Positions 1 through 8,581 of a stretch of DNA of 64,000 bases are shown one piece after another. The position numbers and the translations under genes are program-made. Where the stretch lies: assembly GCF_900109545.1 (NCBI RefSeq), contig NZ_FOAP01000005.1, positions 1 to 64,000 of the forward strand, in the 5' to 3' direction. Origin of the DNA: Stigmatella aurantiaca (GTDB lineage: Bacteria; Myxococcota; Myxococcia; Myxococcales; Myxococcaceae). Position 1 is the first letter of the stretch. Every line of letters starts with the position of its first letter. Below the pieces are notes generated by a model, which worked only from the letters and a program-made list of their open reading frames with translations, was not told where the DNA came from and did no database searches.

Positions 1-1
1 A

Positions 2-91
2 GGAGAGGACCCGGGCCACTACCTGCGGCGCGCTGCGCTCGCCGCCATCGAAAACCCGGGCACCGTGACGCTGCCGAAGGCCCAGAGCTGA
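2..91 (+). CDS. 3' end of an unidentified protein (partial)
   Basis: An open frame enters from the left edge and stops at TGA 89-91. It encodes 29 residues ending in IENPGTVTLPKAQS. Codon use is GC-rich in third positions, as in the real genes nearby. Too little remains to name a family. The next 249 bases hold no gene that I can support. Confidence 0.45.
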   Translation, partial: GEDPGHYLRRAALAAIENPGTVTLPKAQS

Positions 92-340
92 CCACCGCTC
101 CCGCTGTGCGGCCCGGGCGGGTCAGCTCAGTGTCGGGACGGGGCACGGCGAGGTCTTACCCTGCCCCTTCCTGACGCCCGCTGCTCTTTGACAACCTCGC
201 GCGGGCCCCGACTCCGGCGGGAGAGGGCCGCGCTTTGCCTGTTGCCGAAACCAGAACCGCCGCGAGGCAAAGCGCGAGGTCACCAGCAGGCTTCGCTGCG
301 ACACCAGCCCTATCTCCGTTCCCGCTGTGACCGATCCGGG

Positions 341-925
341 CTAGACCTCCTCGAATCTCGTGCCCGTGGCGCCCATGCGCTCTAATGCGTCCTTGAGCTC
401 CCCGGAGATGAGCAGGGTGGTCGACCACCCCTCGGGGCGGAAGACCTTGGCGCTCCCCACCTTCCGCTTGTCGATGCGCATGTCATCTACGGCCCAGTAC
501 TTACCCACTTTGTCGGGCACTCCGTCTTCTGCGGTCCAGAACTGCACCTTGGAGGCTTTCTCGTCGATGCAGCGGATGAGGCGCGTTGCCACGACGACGA
601 GGTACTGATCCAGTTGGTCCTGAATGTCCGCCGGGATGATCTGCACGTCGCCGGGGGCACGCTCCGCCAGCATGGAAGCCGCCTTGACGTGGACGACGGG
701 GACGCCCAATCCCGCCTCGGAGAAGTCCAACGGCCTTCCCGCAGTCTTGATGGGGATCTTCAACCGTCCCTCCACATGCACGGGCGCTCCCCGCGTGAAG
801 TCCCAGTCGTGCACCTTGCGGCCCTGGCTGTCGGTGGGAGTGCCCAGATGCCAGCGGCGGGGCACATAGACATCGTCGGCTAGCCTGAAGAAGCGCTGGG
901 ACATAGGGGGAAGTTCTAGCGTCAT
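341..925 (-). CDS. Imm11/DUF1629-family protein, probable SitI-type immunity protein
   Basis: A 194-residue protein without signal peptide or membrane segment. The N-terminal pattern QRFFRLADDVYVPRRWHLG matches the imm11 (DUF1629) family that is greatly expanded in myxobacteria. Its ATG overlaps the stop of the upstream lipoprotein gene by four bases (ATGA), so the two are translationally coupled. A second in-frame ATG seven codons in (MSQRFF) matches the usual family start and could be the real one. By family and context it should protect the cell in the cytoplasm from the toxin encoded just upstream, as SitI proteins do for SitA toxins exchanged by outer-membrane fusion in Myxococcus. The specific toxin match is inference. 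Confidence 0.8.
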   Translation of the reverse strand: MTLELPPMSQRFFRLADDVYVPRRWHLGTPTDSQGRKVHDWDFTRGAPVHVEGRLKIPIKTAGRPLDFSEAGLGVPVVHVKAASMLAERAPGDVQIIPADIQDQLDQYLVVVATRLIRCIDEKASKVQFWTAEDGVPDKVGKYWAVDDMRIDKRKVGSAKVFRPEGWSTTLLISGELKDALERMGATGTRFEEV

Positions 926-1593
926 TTGCCCAGGGTGACGAGCCGGTTCAACTCCGTTCCGGGTGTGGCGGTTTCATTGGCCAGTTTCTTGAGCGCGTCT
1001 GTCAACCGCGCCCGGCATTCGCCGATGCGGCCACAGTCTCCCAGCGCCTCCCGCAGGCGCGTGTAGACAATGTCATGGTATCGCTGCGGGTGCGGCCCCT
1101 TGTGCCCCTTGATGGGCACGATGTTTTCAGGGTCCTTCAGCCTGTCCAGGTACTTGCCGCCCACGAGCGCGCCCAAGCAATCGCCCTCGAAACCATGGGC
1201 ACTCCGGCACCACGCCTTGTATCGGCTAACGAGGTTCTGTTCCTCCTCCGTCAACGCTCCTTCCAGGGGCATGCCGGACGACTCCAGAGGGACGATCTTT
1301 CGCTCTCTGAGGAGGAGGAGGTAATCCCCATAAAGCGCGTCGAGTTGAAACAGGCGCTCCACGGTCTGCCGGGGTGAGCCTGACAGGCGCACCTCGCGCG
1401 CCAGCTTCCGGATCGCCTCCGTCACTTGCTCTCGCGCCACCTGCACCGGCTCCACCGTGGAAGCACGGGGGATGTAGATCAGGGTTTCTCCCCCTGATTC
1501 CGTGTCCACCCGGATTGCTGGCTGAGTCGCGCTGCACCCAACAAGCACAGCCAGCAACAGCGCTTCGGCCTTCCAGAGGATCCGCCAGAGCAT
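922..1593 (-). CDS. SitA-like AHH-family lipoprotein toxin, apparently missing its catalytic core
   Basis: A 223-residue lipoprotein with an N-terminal hydrophobic stretch and the lipobox LVGC at about residue 20. The C-terminus carries GHKGPHPQRYHDIVYTRL and TPGTELNRLV, the tail of the AHH/HNH-type domain found in myxobacterial SitA5-like polymorphic toxins. From memory, full-length relatives place several hundred residues, including an HH-containing nuclease motif, between a segment like this protein's WCRSAHGFEGDCL and the GHKGPHP tail. Here the two segments are nearly adjacent and no HH pair exists. This suggests an internal deletion that keeps the frame. The imm11 partner follows directly. 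It could be a decayed toxin, or a short variant that works differently. Confidence 0.7.
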   Translation of the reverse strand: MLWRILWKAEALLLAVLVGCSATQPAIRVDTESGGETLIYIPRASTVEPVQVAREQVTEAIRKLAREVRLSGSPRQTVERLFQLDALYGDYLLLLRERKIVPLESSGMPLEGALTEEEQNLVSRYKAWCRSAHGFEGDCLGALVGGKYLDRLKDPENIVPIKGHKGPHPQRYHDIVYTRLREALGDCGRIGECRARLTDALKKLANETATPGTELNRLVTLGK

Positions 1594-1771
1594 GGGGCAC
1601 CCCTTTTCTGTGAGAAGGGGAACAGGTTAGGGGGCCGCCACACGGCAGAGGAGGATATGCCGGGTGGTGCTCGCATGAGTGACCCACTGGCCCCGCGGGC
1701 AGGCGGATCCCTCCGTTTCCGGCCCGAGTGTGTTGCCCCGCTCGCGCAGGGTGAGATCTCCAGGCTCCATG

Positions 1772-2233
1772 CTAATTGTCGTGGAGCCAGTAGAGGCGGT
1801 TGTTACTCGTGAGGGCGCGCGCCAGAAACTCGCGGAGCGACGCGGCCACGGGCGTCACGGCCGGGTATGTGCCGTGGTACGCATCCACCAGGGGATAGGG
1901 GGGCGGCGGGGCCACGTCCACCAGGATGAAATCCGAGTCCTGGCAGTCAACCAGCGTCCACCAGGACGCGGGGCCCATAGAGTCATCGTCGATGCCGCGC
2001 ATGCGAACGCGGGCGCGCTGTAGCTCTCCGAGGGAGAGGAGGCTGTAGCGCGCGTTGGGCAGCGGTTCGAACAGCTCCGCGCCATTGCACCGCAAGTAGA
2101 AGGCGCGCAGCTCGGCCCCGAGTTGCCAGCCCGCGCGCGATTCGAACGCGGCAATCTCCGCCTCGGTCGCGGGAGGGTGCGGGTAGTGCTCGCGCACCAC
2201 GGTGGCCAGGAGCTGTTCCAGGGTCGGCGTCAT
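1772..2233 (-). CDS. SMI1/KNR4 (SUKH) family immunity protein
   Basis: A 153-residue soluble acidic protein. The pattern TEAEIAAFESRAGWQLGAEL followed by FYLRCNGAELF is the N-terminal signature of the SMI1/KNR4 (SUKH) fold, and a late WWTLVDCQDSDFILVDV segment fits its beta sheet. SUKH proteins are typical immunity partners of nuclease toxins. The gene starts three bases after the stop of the SitA6-like toxin gene, so both are probably on one transcript, and it most likely neutralises that toxin. The 178 bases between this gene and the next module hold nothing clear. Confidence 0.8.
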   Translation of the reverse strand: MTPTLEQLLATVVREHYPHPPATEAEIAAFESRAGWQLGAELRAFYLRCNGAELFEPLPNARYSLLSLGELQRARVRMRGIDDDSMGPASWWTLVDCQDSDFILVDVAPPPPYPLVDAYHGTYPAVTPVAASLREFLARALTSNNRLYWLHDN

Positions 2234-2236
2234 GGG

Positions 2237-2902
2237 CTAGTCACTGTAGGGGAGGTTGGGCCCGGGGGTGGACCACCGACTGCCGCGCGCGTAGCACTGC
2301 GGATAGGCGTTGTTGAAGAGCGTGTGGACAGGGTCAGGCACGGGCAGAATGTTGCTCGAGTCGGTGGGGTGCCCTCCGTGGCCGAGGTCGCGAATGTGGT
2401 GGCCCGGCCAGTTGCGGCCGGCCGTGCTGGGCCATGCGCCGAACTCCTCAATCCAGTTGGTCCGGAACGCGTCCCGCGCGTTGTCCCAGATGCCTCTCCC
2501 ACGCCGGGGGGCGACGGTCGCGTAGTCGCAGCAGCAGTGAGTGAGCGGGTAGCGGGTGCCACCCTCCGCCGGGAGGAACATGAAGCGCCCGACCCAATCG
2601 CCCTTGATGTCCGCGAGCCAGATGCAGCCCATGAGCATGCGGCCTTCGGAGGTGCACTGGCGCTGGCATCGCCCCATCTGCTTGGCGTTGCACTGCCACG
2701 GGCCGTAGTAGATGGTCGTGGTTACCCGGCCGCCGTTGGGGCTCGGCACCGCCGGCCCGACCCACTTCGCAGTGGCTGGGGGCATGCCGACTGCGCCGAC
2801 CGTGGCCGAGCCGCACGCGGCGAGGGCCGACGCGGTCAGCGCGACGACGAGCGGACAATACCCGGAGGGACTAAACACGCAAAACTCGGATAGCAATGAC
2901 AA
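2237..2902 (-). CDS. SitA6-like polymorphic toxin lipoprotein with an HNH-like C-terminus
   Basis: A protein of about 221 residues with a hydrophobic leader ending in the lipobox LAAC, then a Cys-rich middle (QCNAKQMGRCQRQC; HCCCDYA). The C-terminal WPGHHIRDLGHGGHPTDSSN, followed by VHTLFNN and YPQCY, has the spaced His/Asn pattern of an HNH-type nuclease and resembles the myxobacterial SitA6 toxin family. Lipidation fits delivery by outer-membrane exchange between kin cells. The start is uncertain: TTG 2902, TTG 2896 and GTG 2878 are all possible and none has a strong ribosome binding site. The leader has no positive residue before the hydrophobic core, which is unusual. A SUKH immunity gene follows. 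Confidence 0.75.
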   Translation of the reverse strand: MSLLSEFCVFSPSGYCPLVVALTASALAACGSATVGAVGMPPATAKWVGPAVPSPNGGRVTTTIYYGPWQCNAKQMGRCQRQCTSEGRMLMGCIWLADIKGDWVGRFMFLPAEGGTRYPLTHCCCDYATVAPRRGRGIWDNARDAFRTNWIEEFGAWPSTAGRNWPGHHIRDLGHGGHPTDSSNILPVPDPVHTLFNNAYPQCYARGSRWSTPGPNLPYSD

Positions 2903-3004
2903 CGTGCCACACGCAAGGCACGGCGGTGGGGCCCTCTGGGTGGGTTGGCTCGACTGTTTCCGCGCACGAGTGCGGAGGGGCGCTTGAACCGACTATGAGC
3001 GCAC

Positions 3005-3886
3005 TTACCAATCCGGCTGACAGGCGTAAGGCCTGCCCGGCCTGCGCTTCTCGCAACGGTACCCTTCACCGCATCCTGTAGCTTCCTGAGGGGTACACGC
3101 AGGCTTGCATCGCCAGCCATCACAGACCTTCCCCTCAGAACAGGCGGGAAGTCCTTCACCGCACCGCTCACGGCAAACCATCCACACCTTGCCGGGCTGC
3201 TCTGGGATTTGGTCCACATCGCACTCTTGCGTTTCAGGGCAAGGCGTCTGCTGGCAAGGGGTGCCGTATACCTCCGCGCACGCGCTTCCTCCTTCTTCAT
3301 GACGGACGCACTGCTGACCGGTGGGGCAGCCTTTCTCCTCACATGTGGGAAGGCAGACAGGCTCAAGCGCCGTGCCGACGCACGAGAAGCCCTCGGGACA
3401 CGTGCCGGAGACGTCTAGGCCGCAGGGACGCGCGCACCAGCCTCCTTGGCCCGCACACACGAGCCCGGCAGCGCACGCCGCGTCCTTGGTTCCCGGAAGC
3501 TCATAGCAACGCTCCCCTTCCTTGCGCCTTCCCACGGGAACGCAGAACCGGACCAGGGGCCCATCTCCCTCCGTGGCGATGCGCTGACACCGCTGGTCCT
3601 CCAGACACTCGGCATCCGTGGCGCACTGGCTGTCCGTGCAATACCAGGCGGAGATTCGCGCATCGAACACGCAGCCCAAGGGCGGTTCACACTCCTGGCT
3701 CGTCCCACACTCCCGGCGGTAGGTCTCCCGCCGGGTGCGCTCCTCGGTATCGAGGACAGGACTGACCCTCTTGCCCTCGTGATGCATCTCAGGCTGCTTG
3801 GGTTGGAGCAGAGCGCTCAGCAGAAAAATGAGCGGCAGCGGCAGAAGAAGTCCCACGAGGCCTCCCAGAACCACTCGCCACCGCAT
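3005..3886 (-). CDS. Cys-rich membrane-anchored exported protein, function unknown
   Basis: A 293-residue protein with one N-terminal transmembrane or signal-anchor helix (about residues 5-27), then an extracytoplasmic region with many evenly spaced cysteines in small units such as CATDAECLEDQRC, CPEGFSCVG and CPTGQQC. These look like disulfide-knotted EGF/dickkopf-like modules, common in myxobacterial surface proteins. GGGAG-type spacing before ATG 3886 (GGGAGaaaaccATG) supports the start. It is divergent from the amidohydrolase gene 72 bases away and is read toward the SitA6-like gene. No catalytic motif is visible, and I do not recognise a defined family. Confidence 0.65.
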   Translation of the reverse strand: MRWRVVLGGLVGLLLPLPLIFLLSALLQPKQPEMHHEGKRVSPVLDTEERTRRETYRRECGTSQECEPPLGCVFDARISAWYCTDSQCATDAECLEDQRCQRIATEGDGPLVRFCVPVGRRKEGERCYELPGTKDAACAAGLVCAGQGGWCARPCGLDVSGTCPEGFSCVGTALEPVCLPTCEEKGCPTGQQCVRHEEGGSACAEVYGTPCQQTPCPETQECDVDQIPEQPGKVWMVCRERCGEGLPACSEGKVCDGWRCKPACTPQEATGCGEGYRCEKRRPGRPYACQPDW

Positions 3887-3958
3887 GGTTTTCTCCCATC
3901 GGACCGCGCCATCCTCGCGCTATGCGCCCACCCGCCCCACGCGCGAGGATACGCGGAA

Positions 3959-5257
3959 ATGCGCTCCATCGCTGCCAGACTCCTGTCTCTGCTTTGCCTC
4001 GCTCTGGGAACCCTCGCGGCCGCCCCACCCGCGCCCATCGCCGTGCGCGCCGCGCGGATGATTGATGTCCGGAGCGGCAAGTCCATCCCGAACCCTGTCA
4101 TCCTCATCGAGAACGGCCGGATCAGCGCCGTGGGCTCGGGGCTCGCCGTGCCCGAGGGCGCGCGCCTCATCGACCTAGGACAGGCCACGGTGCTGCCGGG
4201 CCTCATCGACAGCCACACCCACCTCATGGCCCGCTTCCAGGAGTCTCCCGAGGGCCTGGAGTACGAGCGCAGCCTCCTCACCAAGAGCCAGGCCTTCCGG
4301 ACCCTGGAGGGGGCCGCCAACGCCCGCGCCACGCTGCGCGCGGGTTTCACCACCGTGCGCGATGTGGAGAACGAGGGCACCGGTTACGCGGACGTGGCCC
4401 TCCGCGATGCCATCCGCCAGGGGCTCGTCGAGGGGCCTCGCATGCTCGTGGCCACCCAGGGCATCGCCGCCGTGGGCCAGTACCACCCCTTCGGCATCTC
4501 GTCCGACCTGACGCACTTCCCCACCGGCGCGCGGATGGTGAGTGGCGTGGAGGAAGCCCGCCGCGCCGCCCGCGAGCAGTTGGGCCAGGGCGCGGACCTG
4601 CTCAAGGTCTACGCCGACTGGAGGACGCCCACCCTCACCGTCGAGGAGCTCCGCGTCATCGTCGAGGAAGCGCACAAGGCCCGCCGCAAGGTGGCCGTGC
4701 ATGCCGTGAGCAGCGAGGCCATCCGCAACGCGCTCCTGGCGGGCGCGGACTCCATCGAGCACGGGCACCAGGCGGACCGTGCGGCCCTGGAGCTGATGAA
4801 GCAGAAGGGGGCGTACTTCGTGCCCACCCTGGGCATCGTGGAGACGCTCGCCGAGCAGGCCCCCACCGAGGCCGCCCGCCAGTCCCGCGCGAAGTCCGCG
4901 GAGTCCATCCGCCAGGTGGTGAAGCAGGCCCAGGCGCTCGGCGTGAAAATCGTCAGTGGCTATGACGCCAGCTCCCCCGCCACCCAGGGCCAAAACGCCC
5001 GCGAGATTGTCGCGCTCCACCGCGCGGGCCTGCCCGCCCTCGAAGCCCTCCGGGCGGCGACGTCCCGGGCCGCGGAGCTGCTCGGGCTGTCCGAGCACGT
5101 GGGCGCCCTGGAGAAGGGGCTGTACGCGGACCTCATCGCCGTCTCCGGAGATCCGCTCGCCGACCTCACCGAGTTGCAGCGCGTGCGCTTCGTCATGAAG
5201 GGGGGCGACGTCATCCGCGATGACCTCACCCCGTCCACCGCCGGGAAGCCGCGGTAG
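3959..5257 (+). CDS. secreted metal-dependent amidohydrolase (imidazolonepropionase-like)
   Basis: A 432-residue protein starting MRSIAARLL with a Sec signal peptide cleaved near LAAAPPAP. It shows the amidohydrolase N-terminal beta domain (GRISAVGSGL, VLPGLIDSHTHL), where HTH supplies metal ligands. Later come VKVYADWRT-type sequence (here LLKVYADW, with the bridging Lys), VAVHAVSS (third His), SIEHG (fourth His) and SGYDAS (Asp ligand). It ends with KGLYADLIAVSGDPLADL, the hallmark of the imidazolonepropionase-like/Xaa-Pro dipeptidase group. The frame is open further upstream, but the signal peptide and the AGGA motif ahead of ATG 3959 fix the start. Its substrate cannot be predicted; related proteins cleave cyclic amides or dipeptides. 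It converges with the PilZ-Hsp70 gene, with stops 10 bases apart. Confidence 0.85.
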   Translation: MRSIAARLLSLLCLALGTLAAAPPAPIAVRAARMIDVRSGKSIPNPVILIENGRISAVGSGLAVPEGARLIDLGQATVLPGLIDSHTHLMARFQESPEGLEYERSLLTKSQAFRTLEGAANARATLRAGFTTVRDVENEGTGYADVALRDAIRQGLVEGPRMLVATQGIAAVGQYHPFGISSDLTHFPTGARMVSGVEEARRAAREQLGQGADLLKVYADWRTPTLTVEELRVIVEEAHKARRKVAVHAVSSEAIRNALLAGADSIEHGHQADRAALELMKQKGAYFVPTLGIVETLAEQAPTEAARQSRAKSAESIRQVVKQAQALGVKIVSGYDASSPATQGQNAREIVALHRAGLPALEALRAATSRAAELLGLSEHVGALEKGLYADLIAVSGDPLADLTELQRVRFVMKGGDVIRDDLTPSTAGKPR

Positions 5258-5267
5258 CCCCCGGGAG

Positions 5268-8200
5268 CTACGAGCGCCCCACCACCTTCTTCAGGAAGCC
5301 CCAGAAGCGGCCCGCGCGCTCCTTCAGGTCCGCGCCCCGGCGCTCCTCGGCCGCCCGCGCCGCGTTCACGTCCACCTTGAGCTGCTTGGCCAGCTCGTCC
5401 GGCGTGTAGCGCGTGGCCAGCGTCGCCCGCACGGAATGGCGCGTCGTGTACTCGCGCGCCTCCACGTACAGCACGCACTCCGCATCCAGCTTCAGCGTCA
5501 CCGCCACCCGCACCGAGCCCTTGGGCCCCTTGGGCAGCCCTTCCAGCCGAACCGTGCCCAGGTACTCGTTGGCAGAGATGTGGTTGTCCTCGCCCTGGAA
5601 GATGGACAGCTCCAGCACCTCTTCGTTGTCCCGCGCCGTGGACACCGCGAACGAGCGCTGCGCCGGCAACGGCTGGTTGCGCTCGATGACGCGCTGGAAG
5701 GCGCCGCCCGGCATCGCCAGGCCAATCGTCATCGGCAGCACGTCGATGAGCACCACGCTGCTCACCTTGCCGATGGCCGTCGAGTACATGGCGGCCCCCA
5801 GCGCCACCGCCTCGTCCGCGTTGACGCCCGCGTGCGCCGTCTTGCCGAACAGCGCCTTGAGCTTCTCGCGCACCAGCGGCATGCGGCTCTGCCCACCCAC
5901 CAGGATGATTTCGTCCACGTCGCTGGGCTTGAGGCGCGCATCCAGCAGCACGTCCCGCACCACGTCCAGCGAGCGCGCCACCAGCGCCTCGGCGATGCGC
6001 TCCAGTTCCGCGCGCGTCATGACGAACCGCAAGTCCCGCGGGCGCCCCAGCTCGTCCACCATCAACATGGGGATGTGGACCTCGTGCGTGTTGCGCTCCG
6101 ACAGGGCGATCTTCGCCTTCTCGGCCGCCTCGCTCACGCGCGACAGCGCCACCCCATCGCCCTGGAAGGGCAGCCCCTCCAGTTGCTGGAAGCGCTCCAG
6201 CAGGAAGTCCACCAGCAGGTTGTCGAAGTCGATGCCGCCCAGGAAGATGTCGCCTCCGGTGGCCATCACCTCGAAGACGTTCTTCTCGATGCGCAGGATG
6301 GTGGCGTCGAACGTGCCGCCGCCCAAATCGTAGACGAGGACCTTCTTCGTCAGCTCCCGGTTGAGCCCATACGCGAGCGCCGCCGCCGTGGGCTCGTTGA
6401 GGATGCGCTCCACCTTCAGCCCCGCCAGGGCGCCCGCCTTGCGCACCGCCTCGCGCTGCGGCTCGGAGTAGTACGCGGGCACCGTCACCACCGCGCGCTC
6501 CACGCGCTGGTTGAGCTGGCTCTCGGCGATCTCCTTGCACTCGCGCAGGATGAGCCCCTGCACTTCCTCCAGCGAGAGCACGTACGCGCCCAGCCGCACC
6601 GCCGCGCGCCCGGCCGCGTCCGGGGCGATCTCGTAGTGGAAGCGCTCGCGCACCTGCTTCACCACGGCGCTGTCGTACGGACGGCCCACGAGCCGCTTGG
6701 CGCCATAGATGGTCTGCGTGGGGCGCAGGACGAGCTGGTTCTTCGCGCGGTGGCTCACGAGCAGCTTGTTCTGCGCGGTGAGCGAGATGACGGAGGGGAT
6801 GGTGAAGTAGCCCTCCTTCGAGCGCAGCACCGTGGGCCGCCCGTTGGCCATGACGGCCACGCACGAGTTGGTGGTGCCCAGGTCCACGCCGATAATGGGG
6901 CCCACGCCCGCGACCGGCGCGGGCGCCGGAAGGAAGACCGTCTGCGGCAGCAGGGCCCCGGTGGCCGGATCCGCCGGCATGGGCCGAGGCTGGGGCGAGG
7001 GCAGCGCCTGAGGGGACTCGGCCTCCGCGAAGGGCAGGTGGGCCGGGTTGGGCGCCGGGGGTGAGGGCACCGGCGGCGGCAGCGCATCCGGTGGGGGCGC
7101 GTAGGGCCGCGCCACCGGCGGAGGCCGCTCGGGAAGGAGGGACCGGGGAGGCTGGGGCGCCTTCCGGGGAGGCACAGAACCGCGGCCGCCCCGGGGGCCG
7201 CCGGGCTGATCACGCCCCAGCTCCAGCGAGTCTCCGTCCCCCAGGTCCAGATCGAACTCCACACCCCCGCCAGGCTTGCGGAGCACGGCGTCCGAGGTGG
7301 GCGAAGGCGCGGGCGGCGCCACCGGCACGGGCGGCGGGGGCGGTGGAGCCACGGGCGCCTGGACGACAGGGGCTTGGACAACGGGCGCGGCCTGGACGAC
7401 GGGCGCGGCTTGGACGACAGGGGCTTGGACAACGGGCGCGGCCTGGACGACGGGCGCGGGTTTCACCGCGGGCGGCGGGGGACGGGACGGCGCCGCCGGC
7501 GCGGGCGGTGGGGGCGGCGCCAGGGGACGGCCCTGGATGATGGGCGCGCTCGGCGGCGCGGGCCGCTGAACGGGGGCAGGCGGGGGTGGGGGCTCGTCGA
7601 GCGCCAGGCCCACCGCCACGGGCAGCTCCGTCTCCCCGCTCAGCGACTCCATCTCGAAGTCCACATCCGGCATGGGCTCGTCGAGCACCTGGAACTTCAC
7701 CGCGGAGGTGCCCGCCGGCGGCGTGACGCCAAGCAGGTCCGAGAAGGAGATGTCCACGTCCCCTTGGGGCGTCGAGGGGACCGGCGGCGCGGACCGGGCA
7801 GACACGGCGGCGATGGGCGGCGGGGAGAGGGACGGCGTTCCCACGCCCAGGTCCGCCAGGTCATCGAGCAGCGCGGACAGGTCGGCGCTCTCCTCCTCGC
7901 GCAGCTCCATCTGGGGCACGGGCGGCGGCGGGCGCTGAATCCCCTTTTGGGGCACGGGCGCCACCACGGGGGCAATGGACGGCAACGCCATGGGGGCGGA
8001 CGCGGCGGGCCGGGAGGACAGCAGCCCCTTGGCCCGCATCTCCCGCTCCAGCGCCTCCTGGGTGATGGCGGGCACGGGCGGGGCCGGAGGCGGCACGGGC
8101 GGAGGCAGCGGCTTGCGCGCCGCCGCAGCCTTGTTGATGAGGAGCATCCGGTCGATCAACGCCTGGGTGTCCGCATCCAGCTCATGGAACTGGAGCCCCA

Positions 8201-8462
8201 TGCCCGGGGGCCCCTCGGCATTGGCCGTCTCACGCACCCAGCGCACCACGGCCGTGCCCCGCAGCACCCGCACGCCACCGGCGATCTGCACCTCGAACTT
8301 CACGGGCGTGCCCACCGGCTGCGGGGTCCGCGACCGGATGAACATGCCCCCAGGGCTCAAGTTGGTGGCGAACTCCTCGGCGAAGCTCCCCACATCCACA
8401 TGCTTGAGCTTCACCAGCAGACCTATGGCCTTCCGGTCCGTCGCGCGCCGCCCCTGTTCCAT
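5268..8462 (-). CDS. PilZ domain-proline-rich linker-Hsp70 (DnaK-like) fusion protein
   Basis: A 1064-residue protein. Residues 1-105 are a PilZ domain of the myxobacterial paralogous type with both c-di-GMP contacts visible (RATDR, i.e. RxxxR, and NLSPGG, i.e. NxSxxG). About 415 residues of Pro/Ala-rich linker follow. From about residue 520 comes an Hsp70 ATPase: IIGVDLGTTNSC (phosphate 1), VYDLGGGTFDATIL (phosphate 2), EIILVGGQSRMP (adenosine), then a substrate-binding beta domain and a shortened lid ending LKKVVGRS. No DnaJ or GrpE gene is adjacent, so it is not the housekeeping chaperone. The architecture suggests a chaperone whose activity or position responds to c-di-GMP. M. xanthus uses a different DnaK homologue, SglK, in motility. 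Regulation by c-di-GMP is inference. Confidence 0.85.
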   Translation of the reverse strand: MEQGRRATDRKAIGLLVKLKHVDVGSFAEEFATNLSPGGMFIRSRTPQPVGTPVKFEVQIAGGVRVLRGTAVVRWVRETANAEGPPGMGLQFHELDADTQALIDRMLLINKAAAARKPLPPPVPPPAPPVPAITQEALEREMRAKGLLSSRPAASAPMALPSIAPVVAPVPQKGIQRPPPPVPQMELREEESADLSALLDDLADLGVGTPSLSPPPIAAVSARSAPPVPSTPQGDVDISFSDLLGVTPPAGTSAVKFQVLDEPMPDVDFEMESLSGETELPVAVGLALDEPPPPPAPVQRPAPPSAPIIQGRPLAPPPPPAPAAPSRPPPPAVKPAPVVQAAPVVQAPVVQAAPVVQAAPVVQAPVVQAPVAPPPPPPVPVAPPAPSPTSDAVLRKPGGGVEFDLDLGDGDSLELGRDQPGGPRGGRGSVPPRKAPQPPRSLLPERPPPVARPYAPPPDALPPPVPSPPAPNPAHLPFAEAESPQALPSPQPRPMPADPATGALLPQTVFLPAPAPVAGVGPIIGVDLGTTNSCVAVMANGRPTVLRSKEGYFTIPSVISLTAQNKLLVSHRAKNQLVLRPTQTIYGAKRLVGRPYDSAVVKQVRERFHYEIAPDAAGRAAVRLGAYVLSLEEVQGLILRECKEIAESQLNQRVERAVVTVPAYYSEPQREAVRKAGALAGLKVERILNEPTAAALAYGLNRELTKKVLVYDLGGGTFDATILRIEKNVFEVMATGGDIFLGGIDFDNLLVDFLLERFQQLEGLPFQGDGVALSRVSEAAEKAKIALSERNTHEVHIPMLMVDELGRPRDLRFVMTRAELERIAEALVARSLDVVRDVLLDARLKPSDVDEIILVGGQSRMPLVREKLKALFGKTAHAGVNADEAVALGAAMYSTAIGKVSSVVLIDVLPMTIGLAMPGGAFQRVIERNQPLPAQRSFAVSTARDNEEVLELSIFQGEDNHISANEYLGTVRLEGLPKGPKGSVRVAVTLKLDAECVLYVEAREYTTRHSVRATLATRYTPDELAKQLKVDVNAARAAEERRGADLKERAGRFWGFLKKVVGRS
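7360..7461. repeat. 51-bp tandem duplication inside the PilZ-Hsp70 linker
   Basis: 7360-7410 and 7411-7461 are nearly identical 51-base units, differing only at the last bases. Each is itself built from 15- and 18-base subunits encoding VVQAP and VVQAAP. The duplication keeps the reading frame (17 codons per unit) and lengthens the disordered linker. Confidence 0.85.
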
Positions 8463-8581
8463 GGGGTGGAACTGTTACGGTCTCACGCTCTGGGCTCAAG
8501 CCCTTAGTGGGGCCTCGTTCGCTCGGCTGGCTTCATGCTCGCCAGATGTACGCCGTCATCCTACCCACCGGGGACCTGGGC

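Noticed and set aside
187-193. TTTGACA considered as a promoter -35 box
   Set aside because: No acceptable -10 follows within 16-19 bases and no plus-strand gene starts downstream.
3446-3958. N-terminal extension of the amidohydrolase by 171 codons
   Set aside because: The extension overlaps the Cys-rich gene antisense. The signal peptide and ribosome binding site place the real start at 3959.
7360-7461. Regular repeats considered as a CRISPR-like array
   Set aside because: The units are contiguous without spacers, multiples of three and translated in frame as VVQAP/VVQAAP, so they are a coding repeat.
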